Origin: Mesorhizobium loti
GTDB taxonomy: Bacteria > Pseudomonadota > Alphaproteobacteria > Rhizobiales > Rhizobiaceae
Assembly (NCBI RefSeq): GCF_013170705.1
Contig: NZ_CP033334.1
Coordinates: 4,937,501 to 5,001,500, forward strand
Length of the DNA stretch: 64,000 nucleotides
Reading direction: 5' to 3'
Shown: in pieces, positions 44,721 through 53,600 of the stretch
How positions within the stretch are numbered: the first letter of the stretch is position 1
How the letters are laid out: the number at the start of each line of letters is the position of its first letter
Notes under the pieces: model-generated
Databases searched by the model: none
What the model was told of the DNA's origin: nothing
The model's input: the letters and a program-made list of their open reading frames with translations, nothing else
Made by a program: the position numbers and the translations under genes

Positions 44721-44922
44721 TCCATCTGATCGCAAACTTGGAGTAACCGAACCAGACCAACCACAATCTGCTGGCTTGCTAATTGTTCCCGGATGGAGTG
44801 GCCCGCGCCACTCGGGGAAGCGCGGGCCGACCAAGATTTGGGTCTTTGGTCAGCGGCCGCCCGCTGAAGACGGCTGCCTTTGGTCAAACAAACGGTAAAG
44901 ACTGAGGTTCCGCTTCACGACG
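44721..44922 (-). ncRNA. Candidate small RNA between two terminators
   Basis: This 202-base stretch has no convincing reading frame on the minus strand. It contains a strong hairpin (GGCCCGCGC with GCGCGGGCC around TTCCCCGAGTG) and two copies of GACCAAAG, and ends at a good terminator. A short regulatory RNA is possible. No promoter is evident. Confidence 0.3.
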
Positions 44923-44951
44923 AAAAAGCCCGCCACCTTTCGGCAGCGGGC
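44923..44951 (-). terminator. Third GC-rich hairpin with T run
   Basis: GCCCGC pairs with GCGGGC, with an inner CC/GG, followed by five T on the minus strand. The 150 bases to its right (44952-45101) hold no convincing gene. Confidence 0.65.
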
Positions 44952-45101
44952 AGACACCATGAGCGAGATGCACTGCAAGGGCGGCGGTGCGGCCTCCTAC
45001 GTAGACCACACCGAGGTTGTTGACACCTGCGCTACGAGAGGCGTAAGTCGCTGCTCGCACCCCGCGTCCAGGGCGCGCTTTTACCCGACGAGGTACAGAA
45101 A

Positions 45102-45404
45102 ATGGACGACAAATATTCCGATGCTCGTGAACACTTCTTCGCTGCGATCCGAGCGCTGGCAGCTTCCGGAGATAGCATTCAGGCCAGGCTGATCGAGGCG
45201 AATGGGAACATCCTGAATGTCACGATCGACGAATTCAACGGCGACCGCGAACTCAAAATCAAATTTGCAAAATTGCTGGACCTTCTAGCGATCGATCAGG
45301 ATGATTTGGAAACAGTCGCTGTTGAGAACGCGGCGCACATGACCGACTTCGAAGCCGTGAAAGTCGCCGATCTGATCTGCGATTTCTATTACGAAATCAC
45401 ATAA
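45102..45404 (+). CDS. Hypothetical acidic protein
   Basis: A 100-residue acidic helical protein (DDKYSDAREHFFAAIRALAA, IKFAKLLDLLAIDQDDLETV). GAGGT stands about 8 bases before the ATG. It converges on the lysis region with a 13-base gap. No family recognised. Confidence 0.6.
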   Translation: MDDKYSDAREHFFAAIRALAASGDSIQARLIEANGNILNVTIDEFNGDRELKIKFAKLLDLLAIDQDDLETVAVENAAHMTDFEAVKVADLICDFYYEIT

Positions 45405-45417
45405 CGCGGTGCGTTGG

Positions 45418-45819
45418 CTAGCCACCACGCAGCACGCGCCAGATGTCATGCCAATAGGCGGTAACCAGCGACGCCAGTGCCGCCGCTGCCATCCCCGTTA
45501 CACCCAAGGCACCAAGCCCCATAAGCTTCCAGCGCGTCACCTCGGCCGTCACTTCCTTGACGCTGGTCATGTCGGCATTGAGCTTGCTGACCGCGCTTTC
45601 GGTGGCGCTGACGCGCTCCACCAGCTCGTCGGTCTTCTGATACATCTTCGCGCGGCTGGCGGCGGCGCGCTGTTCCGACTGCTCGTAGCTCAGGGCGGCG
45701 CGGGAATCGCTGTCCTTGATGTCGCGACGGATCTCGGTGATGTCGCGTTGCATGTTCTGCGTCGCCTCGAGGAGACCGCCGATCATCATTTCGAGGCTTC
45801 TGTTGGATGGTCCCGGCAT
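45418..45819 (-). CDS. DUF1515 family phage protein
   Basis: A 133-residue protein: a long helical or coiled-coil N-terminus (MMIGGLLEATQNMQRDITEIRRDIKDSD, TDELVERVSATESAVSKLNAD), then a C-terminal membrane helix (LMGLGALGVTGMAAAALASL). DUF1515 proteins lie in rhizobial prophage lysis regions. A holin or holin-partner role is inferred from place and topology only. Last gene of the late operon. Confidence 0.75.
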   Translation of the reverse strand: MPGPSNRSLEMMIGGLLEATQNMQRDITEIRRDIKDSDSRAALSYEQSEQRAAASRAKMYQKTDELVERVSATESAVSKLNADMTSVKEVTAEVTRWKLMGLGALGVTGMAAAALASLVTAYWHDIWRVLRGG

Positions 45820-45837
45820 GTCCCGCCCTTCGCTGCG

Positions 45838-46104
45838 CTATTTCAGTTCGGCCCGGCGCGCGGCGCTGGCCTTGGTATGCAGATCGCATTCAGCCCTGGT
45901 GTAGAGCTTCACGGCACAGCCGGGCGCCACGGTGCGGTCGATCCGGTTCTGATCGGCCACCGTCTTGCCTTGTGCGCCGGGAAGGCTGTTACCGAGGGCC
46001 TGTCGTAGCGGCGCTACACCGCTGACGTCCGAAGTCGTACACGCCGCCAGCGTCAATGCACTCGTCAAGAGACATGCGAGCGTCGATGCCCTTGTGAATC
46101 GCAT
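45838..46104 (-). CDS. Small lipoprotein nested in the preceding gene, o-spanin-like
   Basis: An 88-residue protein with a lipoprotein signal (MRFTRASTLACLLTSALTLAAC, lipobox LAAC). Its first 116 bases overlap, in another frame, the end of the membrane-protein gene 45989-46282. This nested arrangement is typical of phage Rz/Rz1 spanin pairs, suggesting the outer-membrane spanin subunit. The mature part has three cysteines and is not proline-rich, unlike classic Rz1. Confidence 0.65.
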   Translation of the reverse strand: MRFTRASTLACLLTSALTLAACTTSDVSGVAPLRQALGNSLPGAQGKTVADQNRIDRTVAPGCAVKLYTRAECDLHTKASAARRAELK

Positions 46105-46282
46105 CCTGATTTCCCTTCTCGATGTTGGCGCGGACCTCGTCGGCGCCTTTGTGCTTGATGAATTCGTAGACCCCGAGCACAGCGCCCGAGGCGACGAGGG
46201 CGATGGCCGACCAGCCGATGACGCCGCTGACCAGGCGCGAGACGCCAAGCCGGTCGGCAAGGAAGGTGATGAGCAAGCTCAT
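45989..46282 (-). CDS. Single-pass membrane protein of the lysis cassette, i-spanin- or holin-like
   Basis: A 97-residue protein with one strong hydrophobic segment (VSGVIGWSAIALVASGAVLG, about 18-40) and a charged periplasmic part (ADEVRANIEKGNQDAIHKG) ending with two cysteines. It overlaps the endolysin stop by 4 bases and contains the lipoprotein start. It would be the inner-membrane half of a spanin pair; a holin is the alternative. Confidence 0.65.
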   Translation of the reverse strand: MSLLITFLADRLGVSRLVSGVIGWSAIALVASGAVLGVYEFIKHKGADEVRANIEKGNQDAIHKGIDARMSLDECIDAGGVYDFGRQRCSAATTGPR

Positions 46283-47130
46283 GCCGGAGCCGTCCCAAGC
46301 GCCGCGGCAAGCCGCTTGGCCTTTCGGTTGGCATACCAGCGGTAGCCGGCACCGCCGAGCAGCAGCACGGCACTGAGGACGGCCAGGGCCATCACGACCT
46401 TCATGATGAACTCGCTGCCGTATGACATCGGGGAAAGCTGGTTCTGGAGATCCTGCAGCGTGCCGGCGATGCCGCCGCTGCCGATGCCGGCGCCGATCGC
46501 CGCGTCGGCCGGCGCGGTCGAGGGTGGCGCCTCTGCGTCCTCGACGAAAGCCTTCGCCTGGCCGCCGACGTAAAAGCTGGCGGCTTGCGGCACCTGGCCG
46601 GTTGCCCACGCCTGACCGATCGAGCGGACTTCGGCGACACGGGCCGTCCAGCCACGGCCAAAGGTGGCGAAGGTGCCGAGGCGCTTCAGGAAGGCCATGC
46701 GCGCGTTGCAGATGCGATCGATCAGCGCGTCGTTGTTCTTGTCGGCCTTGAGCGCCGCCAGCGTGCCGACGCCCATGACGCCGTCAATACGCCCGGTGTA
46801 GGCAGGCCGTAGTGCCTGCTGAAGCCACATGATCGAGCGGCCAGGGCCGGAGTTCACAGCGCCATCGAACAGAACGTAATCGACGCCGGCCGGCAGCAGA
46901 TCGCCCTTCACGGCATCCCAGTACTGCCTGTCATAGATTTCGTTCAGTTCATCCGTGGTGATGCCCTTGACCGAGCGCACGGCAAGGCCCTTGCCCTTGC
47001 GATAGCCGTCATAGACCCGCTGGGTGACACCCTTCATGGTGGCGCCGCCGGGATCCTTTGGATGGTTGCTGTAGCCGCCCTCATGCGCGAGCACGCGGGC
47101 AAGCGATTCCTTTTCACGGGACGCTGCCAT
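46279..47130 (-). CDS. GH108 endolysin with peptidoglycan-binding domain and C-terminal membrane helix
   Basis: The 283-residue protein starts with a GH108 muramidase domain; E17 in HEGGYSNHPKDPGGATMKG is the catalytic acid. A peptidoglycan-binding_3 domain (about 95-175: YDRQYWDAVKGD, then GRIDGVMGVGTLAAL) follows. A membrane helix near residues 240-262 (IMKVVMALAVLSAVLLLGGA) and a basic tail end the protein. It cuts the host cell wall at lysis. AAGGAAA precedes the ATG. Confidence 0.9.
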   Translation of the reverse strand: MAASREKESLARVLAHEGGYSNHPKDPGGATMKGVTQRVYDGYRKGKGLAVRSVKGITTDELNEIYDRQYWDAVKGDLLPAGVDYVLFDGAVNSGPGRSIMWLQQALRPAYTGRIDGVMGVGTLAALKADKNNDALIDRICNARMAFLKRLGTFATFGRGWTARVAEVRSIGQAWATGQVPQAASFYVGGQAKAFVEDAEAPPSTAPADAAIGAGIGSGGIAGTLQDLQNQLSPMSYGSEFIMKVVMALAVLSAVLLLGGAGYRWYANRKAKRLAAALGTAPA

Positions 47131-47183
47131 GATGTTTCCTTTCGGGTGATGATTTGGCTATGGTCGGCGCCGGGGGCGGGCCG

Positions 47184-47387
47184 ATGAAACGAGACTGGGT
47201 AAAGCTGCCGAAGCCGTGGGCTGAACTGCGCCCCAGCCTACGCGACGAGGTCGCGGCCAAGGCGGGCGACATCCACACCTATGATGGCGGGCACGTCAGC
47301 CTGGTTGATGGCCTATGGCAGGTTGTGTTCAGCGGGGGCGCGAACGACGCCGATCTGGTGCTGAATGCGCTGAGGAAGCCGAACTAG
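47184..47387 (+). CDS. Small plus-strand gene inserted between lysis and tail-fibre genes
   Basis: About 67 residues: KRDWVKLPKPWAELRPSLRD, then VSLVDGLWQVVFSGGANDADLVLNALRKPN. It is the only plus-strand gene in this late region and converges exactly on the next minus gene (stops overlap by a few bases). The ribosome site is unclear. It could be a moron expressed in the lysogen; function unknown. Confidence 0.45.
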   Translation: MKRDWVKLPKPWAELRPSLRDEVAAKAGDIHTYDGGHVSLVDGLWQVVFSGGANDADLVLNALRKPN

Positions 47388-47812
47388 AGCTTTACCGCCG
47401 CCACGAACAAGCCGTCGACCTGCTCATCGGTCAGCCCGACCTCAATGGCGAGCGCCTGCAGGTAGGCATGGCCGCGCGAAATATAGGTTGCCTTGCGCCA
47501 CCAAATTCGGACCGGCTCATAGGGAAAAGCCTCGATCACGGCATTGACGTCGGCAAGCAGACCGCCATTGTCGAAATTGAACAGGGCTATCTCTGCCTGT
47601 GCTGGAGACACCCTGTCGGGCACCCGTACGACTGGCCCCGGCAGGCCGTAGGCCGTAAGCACCTCTGTGAGTTCATCCTCGTTCAGGATGTGCGTGAAGC
47701 CAGCCTCCTCGGGCAGGTCCGCGACATACGCACCGGTCGCGCTTGACCAGAAGCGGTTGTCGTCGCCACCGACCATCCAAAACCAATTCTCGGGCATTTG
47801 AAAATCGGTCAT
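47384..47812 (-). CDS. Hypothetical protein after tail fibre, possible fibre-assembly factor
   Basis: A 142-residue protein with an N-terminal Trp-rich part (MPENWFWMVGGDDNRFWSSATGAYV) and a helical end (RIWWRKATYISRGHAYLQALAIEVGLTDEQVDGLF). It overlaps the fibre gene stop by 4 bases. The position suggests a tail-fibre assembly chaperone, but the sequence alone does not prove it. Confidence 0.55.
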   Translation of the reverse strand: MTDFQMPENWFWMVGGDDNRFWSSATGAYVADLPEEAGFTHILNEDELTEVLTAYGLPGPVVRVPDRVSPAQAEIALFNFDNGGLLADVNAVIEAFPYEPVRIWWRKATYISRGHAYLQALAIEVGLTDEQVDGLFVAAVKL

Positions 47813-49263
47813 CAGCTGTACACTCCAAGGGCATCGGTCGTTCCGGCGATGCTGCCGGGGTAGTAGCTGACACCGCCGCCGTTTGAGAAAATTGTTCCGA
47901 GGGCGCCGACTGCGTAGCGTTTTCCGGTAGCTGAACCGACGAATGTGTTGCTGTAGTATTCGATCAAACCACCGCCACGACCCGATTGAGCAAAACTCGC
48001 TGAAAAAGCGGGCGCCCCGATGAGCGTTACGGTTGTAACAGTGCACCGAATGTAGCCGCCCGCACCAACCGTTGCATGAAATTGACCGCCGCCCGAAATC
48101 GTCATAGTCGGGCCGCTTGAGAGAATGGACGAGCCCCCGCCAGACGCGCTCATCTGGTAGTTGGTGACCTGTCCAAAATCCATGTTGGAGTGAGTAATGA
48201 CCCCGCCTGTTGCGGCGTAAAGCCCCAGACCAATAGGTCCGCTCGCCGTGACCTTGAAGTTTTGAACCGTGATGCGGCCACCGCTCAAACACTGAATGAC
48301 ACCGTTCTGCGAAGTGGTGGTCTGCATGAGCACGTTGGCCGGTGTCGCGGCGTTTCCGTTGATCGTGACAGTTCCGCTGCCGATCCAGGCCCCGTTGACG
48401 ATGACTGTGCCGGTGTAGGTTCCGTCCGCCACCTGAATGGTGACGTTGTAGATGGAAATATCCAGGGCAGCGACGACGTTGATCGCCTTCTGGACAGTCA
48501 GAAAGGCACCGCCCGCACTGTTAACGAGGCCTGTGTTTGCGTCATTTCCGTCTGTCCGGACATAATACGTCCGGTTGGCGGTGAGAACATCGCGGATCAC
48601 GGTGGTCGAAAGCAGCAACGCCTTCAATTGCGCAATGGTCAAATCCTCCGGAGCGCCAGTCCCGGCTGTCGTGCGTCCCTTGATAGTGGCATTTGCCATG
48701 TTGGCCAGTTTCACCACCGGCACGGCTGGATTGATGCTGTCGATGTTGATGCCGGCGCCGGCAACCAGGCTGCTTACCGGGCCGCCAGCCGCCGCATCGG
48801 CGACCGGGAACGGCCCGATCCACGCCAGCGTCGGCCCGTCCCACCGGTAGAAGGCAAACTCAACGCCGAGTTCGGCGCGCAGGAACAGGTAATTGTCGTC
48901 GTCGGCCGTCAGCGTCAGCGCGTTACGCTTTGCCAGCGAGCCGGAATTGTTCGGGTGGATGCCGGCCAGCGACAACGTGACGAGGACGCGCGTCAGCTTG
49001 TCATAGAGGTCGACGACATTCGCGGCGTCGGAATCCTCACGCACGATGGCATAGGAATACGTGCCGCTCGCCCCGGTCCACTTCACCGCTCCGCTCAGGT
49101 GCGTGTTGTCCGTCACCGCAGCAATCGGCATCGGGTTGCCAGGCGCCTCGATGTTGAGCGTGCCGCCCGTGACCAGGGAGACAGCCCAACCCGTGCCGGT
49201 GCCGACAACCGCGGCACTGCCGTTCGTCACCGTGACGGTGCCGGTGTTGTATATCGATGTCAT
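47812..49263 (-). CDS. Tail fibre/tailspike-like protein with beta-helix features
   Basis: A 483-residue protein. The N-terminus (MTSIYNTGTVTVTNGSAAVV) resembles phage fibre attachment domains. The centre has a pectate-lyase-like start (YYVRTDGNDANTGLVNSAGGAFLTVQKAI) and then repeated short beta strands (TVTINGNAATP, ITVQNFKVTAS, GGVITHSNMDFG), typical of right-handed beta-helices. It probably contacts the host surface; an enzymatic role is unproven. Confidence 0.75.
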   Translation of the reverse strand: MTSIYNTGTVTVTNGSAAVVGTGTGWAVSLVTGGTLNIEAPGNPMPIAAVTDNTHLSGAVKWTGASGTYSYAIVREDSDAANVVDLYDKLTRVLVTLSLAGIHPNNSGSLAKRNALTLTADDDNYLFLRAELGVEFAFYRWDGPTLAWIGPFPVADAAAGGPVSSLVAGAGINIDSINPAVPVVKLANMANATIKGRTTAGTGAPEDLTIAQLKALLLSTTVIRDVLTANRTYYVRTDGNDANTGLVNSAGGAFLTVQKAINVVAALDISIYNVTIQVADGTYTGTVIVNGAWIGSGTVTINGNAATPANVLMQTTTSQNGVIQCLSGGRITVQNFKVTASGPIGLGLYAATGGVITHSNMDFGQVTNYQMSASGGGSSILSSGPTMTISGGGQFHATVGAGGYIRCTVTTVTLIGAPAFSASFAQSGRGGGLIEYYSNTFVGSATGKRYAVGALGTIFSNGGGVSYYPGSIAGTTDALGVYS

Positions 49264-49272
49264 GATTGATCC

Positions 49273-50883
49273 CTAGAGGCTCTGGGGGATGCCGAAGATG
49301 TAATAACGGAGGCCCTTCAACTGGCTGTTGAAGAAATTGGCGCTCGGCTGGATGTTGTCCGGGTTATTGTTCGAACCGAATATATCGACACTGGTTGATG
49401 AGAGCACGTTTGCCCATGTAGACCATCCCGTGCTCTGCCCCTGCCACGTGGCATTGTTGACAAACACGCCATGCTCACCCCAAACAGCAGACGGCTCCCC
49501 ACTACCTGAAGGGATCGGGTTGGCGTTGTAAACCGCACCAACCTTGGGGAAGAGAAACAGCCCATTCGGATTCGGGATCGTCAAATTCGCCTTGCGCACG
49601 CCCTTAAAACGATCGCTGCCAGACAGGACGGCCGGGAAGTCGCTCGACCAATTGAGGAACCCCTCCGCCAAAATCGGCAGATAGGTGAGGCGCGTGTCAA
49701 GCATGATGTCGTTGAGATTTGGGCCCAGGTCGGAAGAGCCGGGCCTCTTTATCTGCACGAAATCACCTATGCCGTCATTTCCTTTCAGAAATATTTTCTT
49801 GCCGCCACTTGTCGGTGCTTCCCCTGAATCCGCATAAACTACATATGTGATATCGATGGGAAAGCCGCAGGTACTCGTGATCGAGAGTGTAGTGCCAGAC
49901 ATCGTGTAGATGAAGCTGTTGGCATTCGAAGTGAAGCTATTGATGTATGGCGGATGCCAGTACGTCGTTTCACTGGTCTTCTTGCACATGTAATCCATGT
50001 ACGTCAGTTCGGTCATCGGCAGGCGCGTGTTGATATTGACTGTCGCGCCTGCCGCAACTGTCACCTGCCCAGAAGCCATCACCTTGGCCGGTATCCTGTC
50101 TTCATGCAGGATGTAATGCGCGGAATCGGTATCGGTAACGGTACGGCCAGCCAACGCAACGCGCGCAATTCCGGGTGATGTCTTGTCGAACCTGACGACC
50201 TCCTGCCCCGACGACGACATGGTTGAATTATCCGGTATGCCCTCGTCGTGCATTGGCAGGTCGAATACGGCAACAAGGCACCTCTTGGTTGGAGGCGTTG
50301 CCGTATTGTTATCTGTAAGACCGCTGTTTTCGTTCGGAACAATAATTGCGGCTCTATTTCTACCGGGAGGGCCGCCTGAGCCGCTATCTGGGATCAGTCT
50401 TGTTCTGGACGAACAGCTTGTGTACGAAAATATTGTTCCATTGCTTGTGCCGCCTCCGGATATGTCGATGTAAGGGCCACGGAACTTGTTGACCGTGAAA
50501 TCCAGGCATGGGCGAACTTCAATTAGCGGATAGAAGCTATACCCATATTGTGCAGCAAAGTATTCCTTATAGAAGAACCACTGTTGAAAATTTCGGCCGC
50601 CAGCCTGCCAGCAACCGACGTATATTTGACAGGTGTTCTTGTTCGAGCCGGCAGGAATATAATACTGCCGTGGAGAAAATACGGTGCCGCCACTCGCCGG
50701 GAATGTCACGAAGTCAGCATCGACGGCAAAAATATCCTTGATATAGCCCACCTTCTGGAATTCAGAGTTGAAATAGAACTTCCCCGTATCCGTGTTCGGC
50801 GTCGTCAGCGGATCATCGCTGTTGTCTTTCATGATCTTGGCGAAAGGAACGCTGCCCCGCCTGCCCGTCACAAGGTTTGGCAT
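49273..50883 (-). CDS. Putative tail tip/receptor-binding protein of unknown family
   Basis: A 536-residue protein starting MPNLVTGRRGSVPFAKIMKD, overlapping the host-specificity gene by ATGA. Gly/Ser/Thr/Asn-rich and beta-strand-like throughout; several Cys (KNTCQIYVGCW). GC is visibly lower than in the neighbours, as expected of exchangeable receptor-binding genes. I recognise no domain. Confidence 0.6.
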   Translation of the reverse strand: MPNLVTGRRGSVPFAKIMKDNSDDPLTTPNTDTGKFYFNSEFQKVGYIKDIFAVDADFVTFPASGGTVFSPRQYYIPAGSNKNTCQIYVGCWQAGGRNFQQWFFYKEYFAAQYGYSFYPLIEVRPCLDFTVNKFRGPYIDISGGGTSNGTIFSYTSCSSRTRLIPDSGSGGPPGRNRAAIIVPNENSGLTDNNTATPPTKRCLVAVFDLPMHDEGIPDNSTMSSSGQEVVRFDKTSPGIARVALAGRTVTDTDSAHYILHEDRIPAKVMASGQVTVAAGATVNINTRLPMTELTYMDYMCKKTSETTYWHPPYINSFTSNANSFIYTMSGTTLSITSTCGFPIDITYVVYADSGEAPTSGGKKIFLKGNDGIGDFVQIKRPGSSDLGPNLNDIMLDTRLTYLPILAEGFLNWSSDFPAVLSGSDRFKGVRKANLTIPNPNGLFLFPKVGAVYNANPIPSGSGEPSAVWGEHGVFVNNATWQGQSTGWSTWANVLSSTSVDIFGSNNNPDNIQPSANFFNSQLKGLRYYIFGIPQSL

Positions 50884-53597
50884 CACGGCACCGAGATCGA
50901 GAAGAAGCCGTTGTTCAGGTCGAGCTTGACCGAACCATCGGCGCTTTGGAGCAGGCCGGCTGTCACCGTGCCAAGGTTCGCGATGAGGGATTTCAGCACA
51001 CCTCCCTCGAAAGTCAGCGGCGTGCCTGTGCTCGTGCCGTCCGTGACGACGAACTGGCTGGCCTTGATGACAAAGCGCGAGAATGGCGCCATGGGGTCGC
51101 CCCCGGTGAAGCCGGCCTCCATGACGTAGCCGGCATCGACCCACGCATCCCCAGTCGTCGCCCTCACCTGGGCCACCAGCCGTGACGTGACATCGCCACT
51201 GCCAGCCGTCGCCACGAGCTGGAACAAACCGCTTGCCGAGACCAGGCCGACAGAAGCTTGCACGCCGAGGATGGCCGCCGCCTGCGCCGAGAGCACGCCA
51301 TCGATTTCGTCAATGTTGGCGTCCAGTTCCAGGAAGGCCGCCGCGCTCGCATCGCGGAATCGCCGGGCGACGGCATTGTCCTGGACTTGCCGGCCGGCGG
51401 CATCGCTCGCCGATGCGGCCAGTTGAGCCAGCTTGCCGCGCGCGTCCTGTAGCCCGGCCGAAAGGCTGGTCAGGAACGCAATCATGTCGGCCTGCTGCTG
51501 CGCCAGCCCCACCGAAACGTCGATCACCTCGCCGGGCGTCGAGACCTGCCCCCACGCCGTGAAGAAAGTGGTGCGCGGCGGATCGGTGATGATGCGGTGC
51601 CGATACTCATAGGTCTTGTTGGGCAACACGCCTTCCGAGACGGTCAGTACCTGCACAGGCATCTCCGCGCGCTTGACGATGCTGGCGACATAGCCGCTGA
51701 GGATGCCGGATTGCGCGCCCGTTGTGACGATCGCCGCGCCGCCAGGTGTCAGCGATGCCGTGAATGTGCCTGGCGTCAGCACCGTCTTGACGTAGAGCGG
51801 GCTGTCGGGCGTCAGGCCTGTCGGCAGCGCGCCTGTCGTCGCGAGGTAGAACAGGTCGTTGGCCGCCAGATTGTGGTTCGGCCAGGTGATGACGGCGGGA
51901 TTGGCGATCGTGACCGTGACGCCGACCGCTTCAGGCCGGTATTCCACATCGATGGCCGAAACGGTGTTGTCGTCGAACGCATCCCATTGGAAGCGGATGC
52001 CGGTCTTGCGCTCATCCGAACCTTGCACCTGTATCTGGATGCCGTTGGCGACGAAGCCGCTCGCCTGCGTGGCATAGTCCGGATCGCCGGGCGCCACCGG
52101 GATAACGGGCACGGTGACATAGGCGGTCGGGTCGAAGATGCTGTCGTCGACCTGCTGAAGCGTCAGATAGATGTTGCGCGCCGCCTTGTCGCCGAGCGGC
52201 CCGAGCCGCTTCTCCAGGATCTGGAATTTGAACGTGCCGTATTCGGCGGAAGTCCATTGCACCCAGCGCCCGACCTTGGCATCGGCGAGGAATTTCGGAT
52301 GGATGCAGATTTCGGCATTGCCCTGGAAGCGGCTGGCCTTGAAGGCGATGTCGGCTAGCCGGTCGGCAACATCGGACCGATTGACCGCGCCATAGGGCAC
52401 CGACACGGCCAGGCGCTCGCCATCCTCGGCCAGTGCGGAGGCATTGATGCGCACCGCGAACGGCGTCTGCTCATAGAAATTGTCCGGCTCCAGATAGGTA
52501 CCGGCCAGCGTGTTGATCAGTTCCGACTTGGTGCGCTTGGTCGAAAAACGGAGGGTTTCGTCGACCATGATGTCGTCATCGCTGAAGGTCATGACGATCG
52601 ACTGCGCGGCGCCTGCGATCGGGTATTCGCCCGAAGCGTCCTCGACCCACGTCGAAGCTGACGCCTCAAGCAGAGGCTGCAGGTTCTGGTCATGCGTGAC
52701 ACCGGAACCGGCCGCCGCGATCAGGCCGGCCGTGTAACGCTTTCCAGCGCCGACAGTCTCGTCGCTGACGTTTGCGGCCAGCGTCCACATGTCGAGCGGC
52801 AGGCGCGACGCCGGCACGCCCTTGCCAACCATCATTTCCGTGCCGTTGAAGATGCCGCGCTCAAGCGCATAGGCCATCAGGACCGGGTTTTCGGTGAATT
52901 CCCATGTCGTCTGGTCATTCCACCGGTGCGACCCCGAACCGCCGACGGTGGTATCCTTGCGCCAGTCGTAGAGCGGCGCGCCCTGTACCTCGAAGAACGC
53001 GTCCCACGGCTGCTGCAGATGCTCGCGATCAAGGATGCTGGTGACGACGGCATAGGCGATGCCGGCGCCGCGATGGTTCGTCGTCCAACGGCCGACAGGA
53101 TTGGAGCGCGAAATCAGGCCGGCGTCCGCCGTCTGTGTCATCGTGCCCTTGTAGAGCTTGACCCAGACCTCGCCGTCGATGCCCTGGACGCGGAAACCCT
53201 TCATCGCATCCTCTGGGCCGCCGAGCGTTGCCCACGCCCCTTTGTAGCGAACGCGCGTGATGCCGGTGATCAGGAAGTTGGACAGGATCCGGACATCCTG
53301 GACGCGCCGGTTCCCCGAACCGTAGGCATTGCGATAGACAAGCTGGCCAGCGGTGCCGTAGCGGCCCAGGCCGACCGAGCGCGCCAGATCCTCGCCATAG
53401 GTCGTGTCGAGCTGCGAGGCCTGCGCCTGCGCCTTCTGGCCCCCGCCAAACAGAGAGCCGAGCGCGTACTTGGCCGCCAGCCCAAGGCCGAAGCGTGCCA
53501 GCCCGGCAAGGATGGTCGAGCCGCCCAGCCAGGAGGCGACACCACCAAGACCGACCGCGCTGAAGACGGTGGTGAAAAGCGGGACAAGAAAACCCAC
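50883..53597 (-). CDS. Tail tip/host-specificity protein (J-like)
   Basis: A 904-residue protein at the place of the tip attachment protein. N-terminal hydrophobic segments are followed by LARSVGLGRYGTAGQLVYRNAYGSGNRRVQDVRILSNF, typical of GpJ-like hub proteins. A fibronectin-like middle and a C-terminal part (LVAQVRATTGDAWVDAGYVMEAG) like DUF1983 of lambda J complete it. It determines adsorption and links tail tip to fibres. Confidence 0.8.
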   Translation of the reverse strand: MGFLVPLFTTVFSAVGLGGVASWLGGSTILAGLARFGLGLAAKYALGSLFGGGQKAQAQASQLDTTYGEDLARSVGLGRYGTAGQLVYRNAYGSGNRRVQDVRILSNFLITGITRVRYKGAWATLGGPEDAMKGFRVQGIDGEVWVKLYKGTMTQTADAGLISRSNPVGRWTTNHRGAGIAYAVVTSILDREHLQQPWDAFFEVQGAPLYDWRKDTTVGGSGSHRWNDQTTWEFTENPVLMAYALERGIFNGTEMMVGKGVPASRLPLDMWTLAANVSDETVGAGKRYTAGLIAAAGSGVTHDQNLQPLLEASASTWVEDASGEYPIAGAAQSIVMTFSDDDIMVDETLRFSTKRTKSELINTLAGTYLEPDNFYEQTPFAVRINASALAEDGERLAVSVPYGAVNRSDVADRLADIAFKASRFQGNAEICIHPKFLADAKVGRWVQWTSAEYGTFKFQILEKRLGPLGDKAARNIYLTLQQVDDSIFDPTAYVTVPVIPVAPGDPDYATQASGFVANGIQIQVQGSDERKTGIRFQWDAFDDNTVSAIDVEYRPEAVGVTVTIANPAVITWPNHNLAANDLFYLATTGALPTGLTPDSPLYVKTVLTPGTFTASLTPGGAAIVTTGAQSGILSGYVASIVKRAEMPVQVLTVSEGVLPNKTYEYRHRIITDPPRTTFFTAWGQVSTPGEVIDVSVGLAQQQADMIAFLTSLSAGLQDARGKLAQLAASASDAAGRQVQDNAVARRFRDASAAAFLELDANIDEIDGVLSAQAAAILGVQASVGLVSASGLFQLVATAGSGDVTSRLVAQVRATTGDAWVDAGYVMEAGFTGGDPMAPFSRFVIKASQFVVTDGTSTGTPLTFEGGVLKSLIANLGTVTAGLLQSADGSVKLDLNNGFFSISVP

Positions 53598-53600
53598 GGT

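Noticed and set aside
44651..44887. 78-codon minus frame across the terminator region
   Set aside because: Reads through a strong terminator hairpin and has no ribosome site.
44959..45192. 77-codon plus frame before the acidic protein gene
   Set aside because: Overlaps the better-supported gene at 45102 and lacks a clear ribosome site or protein-like composition.
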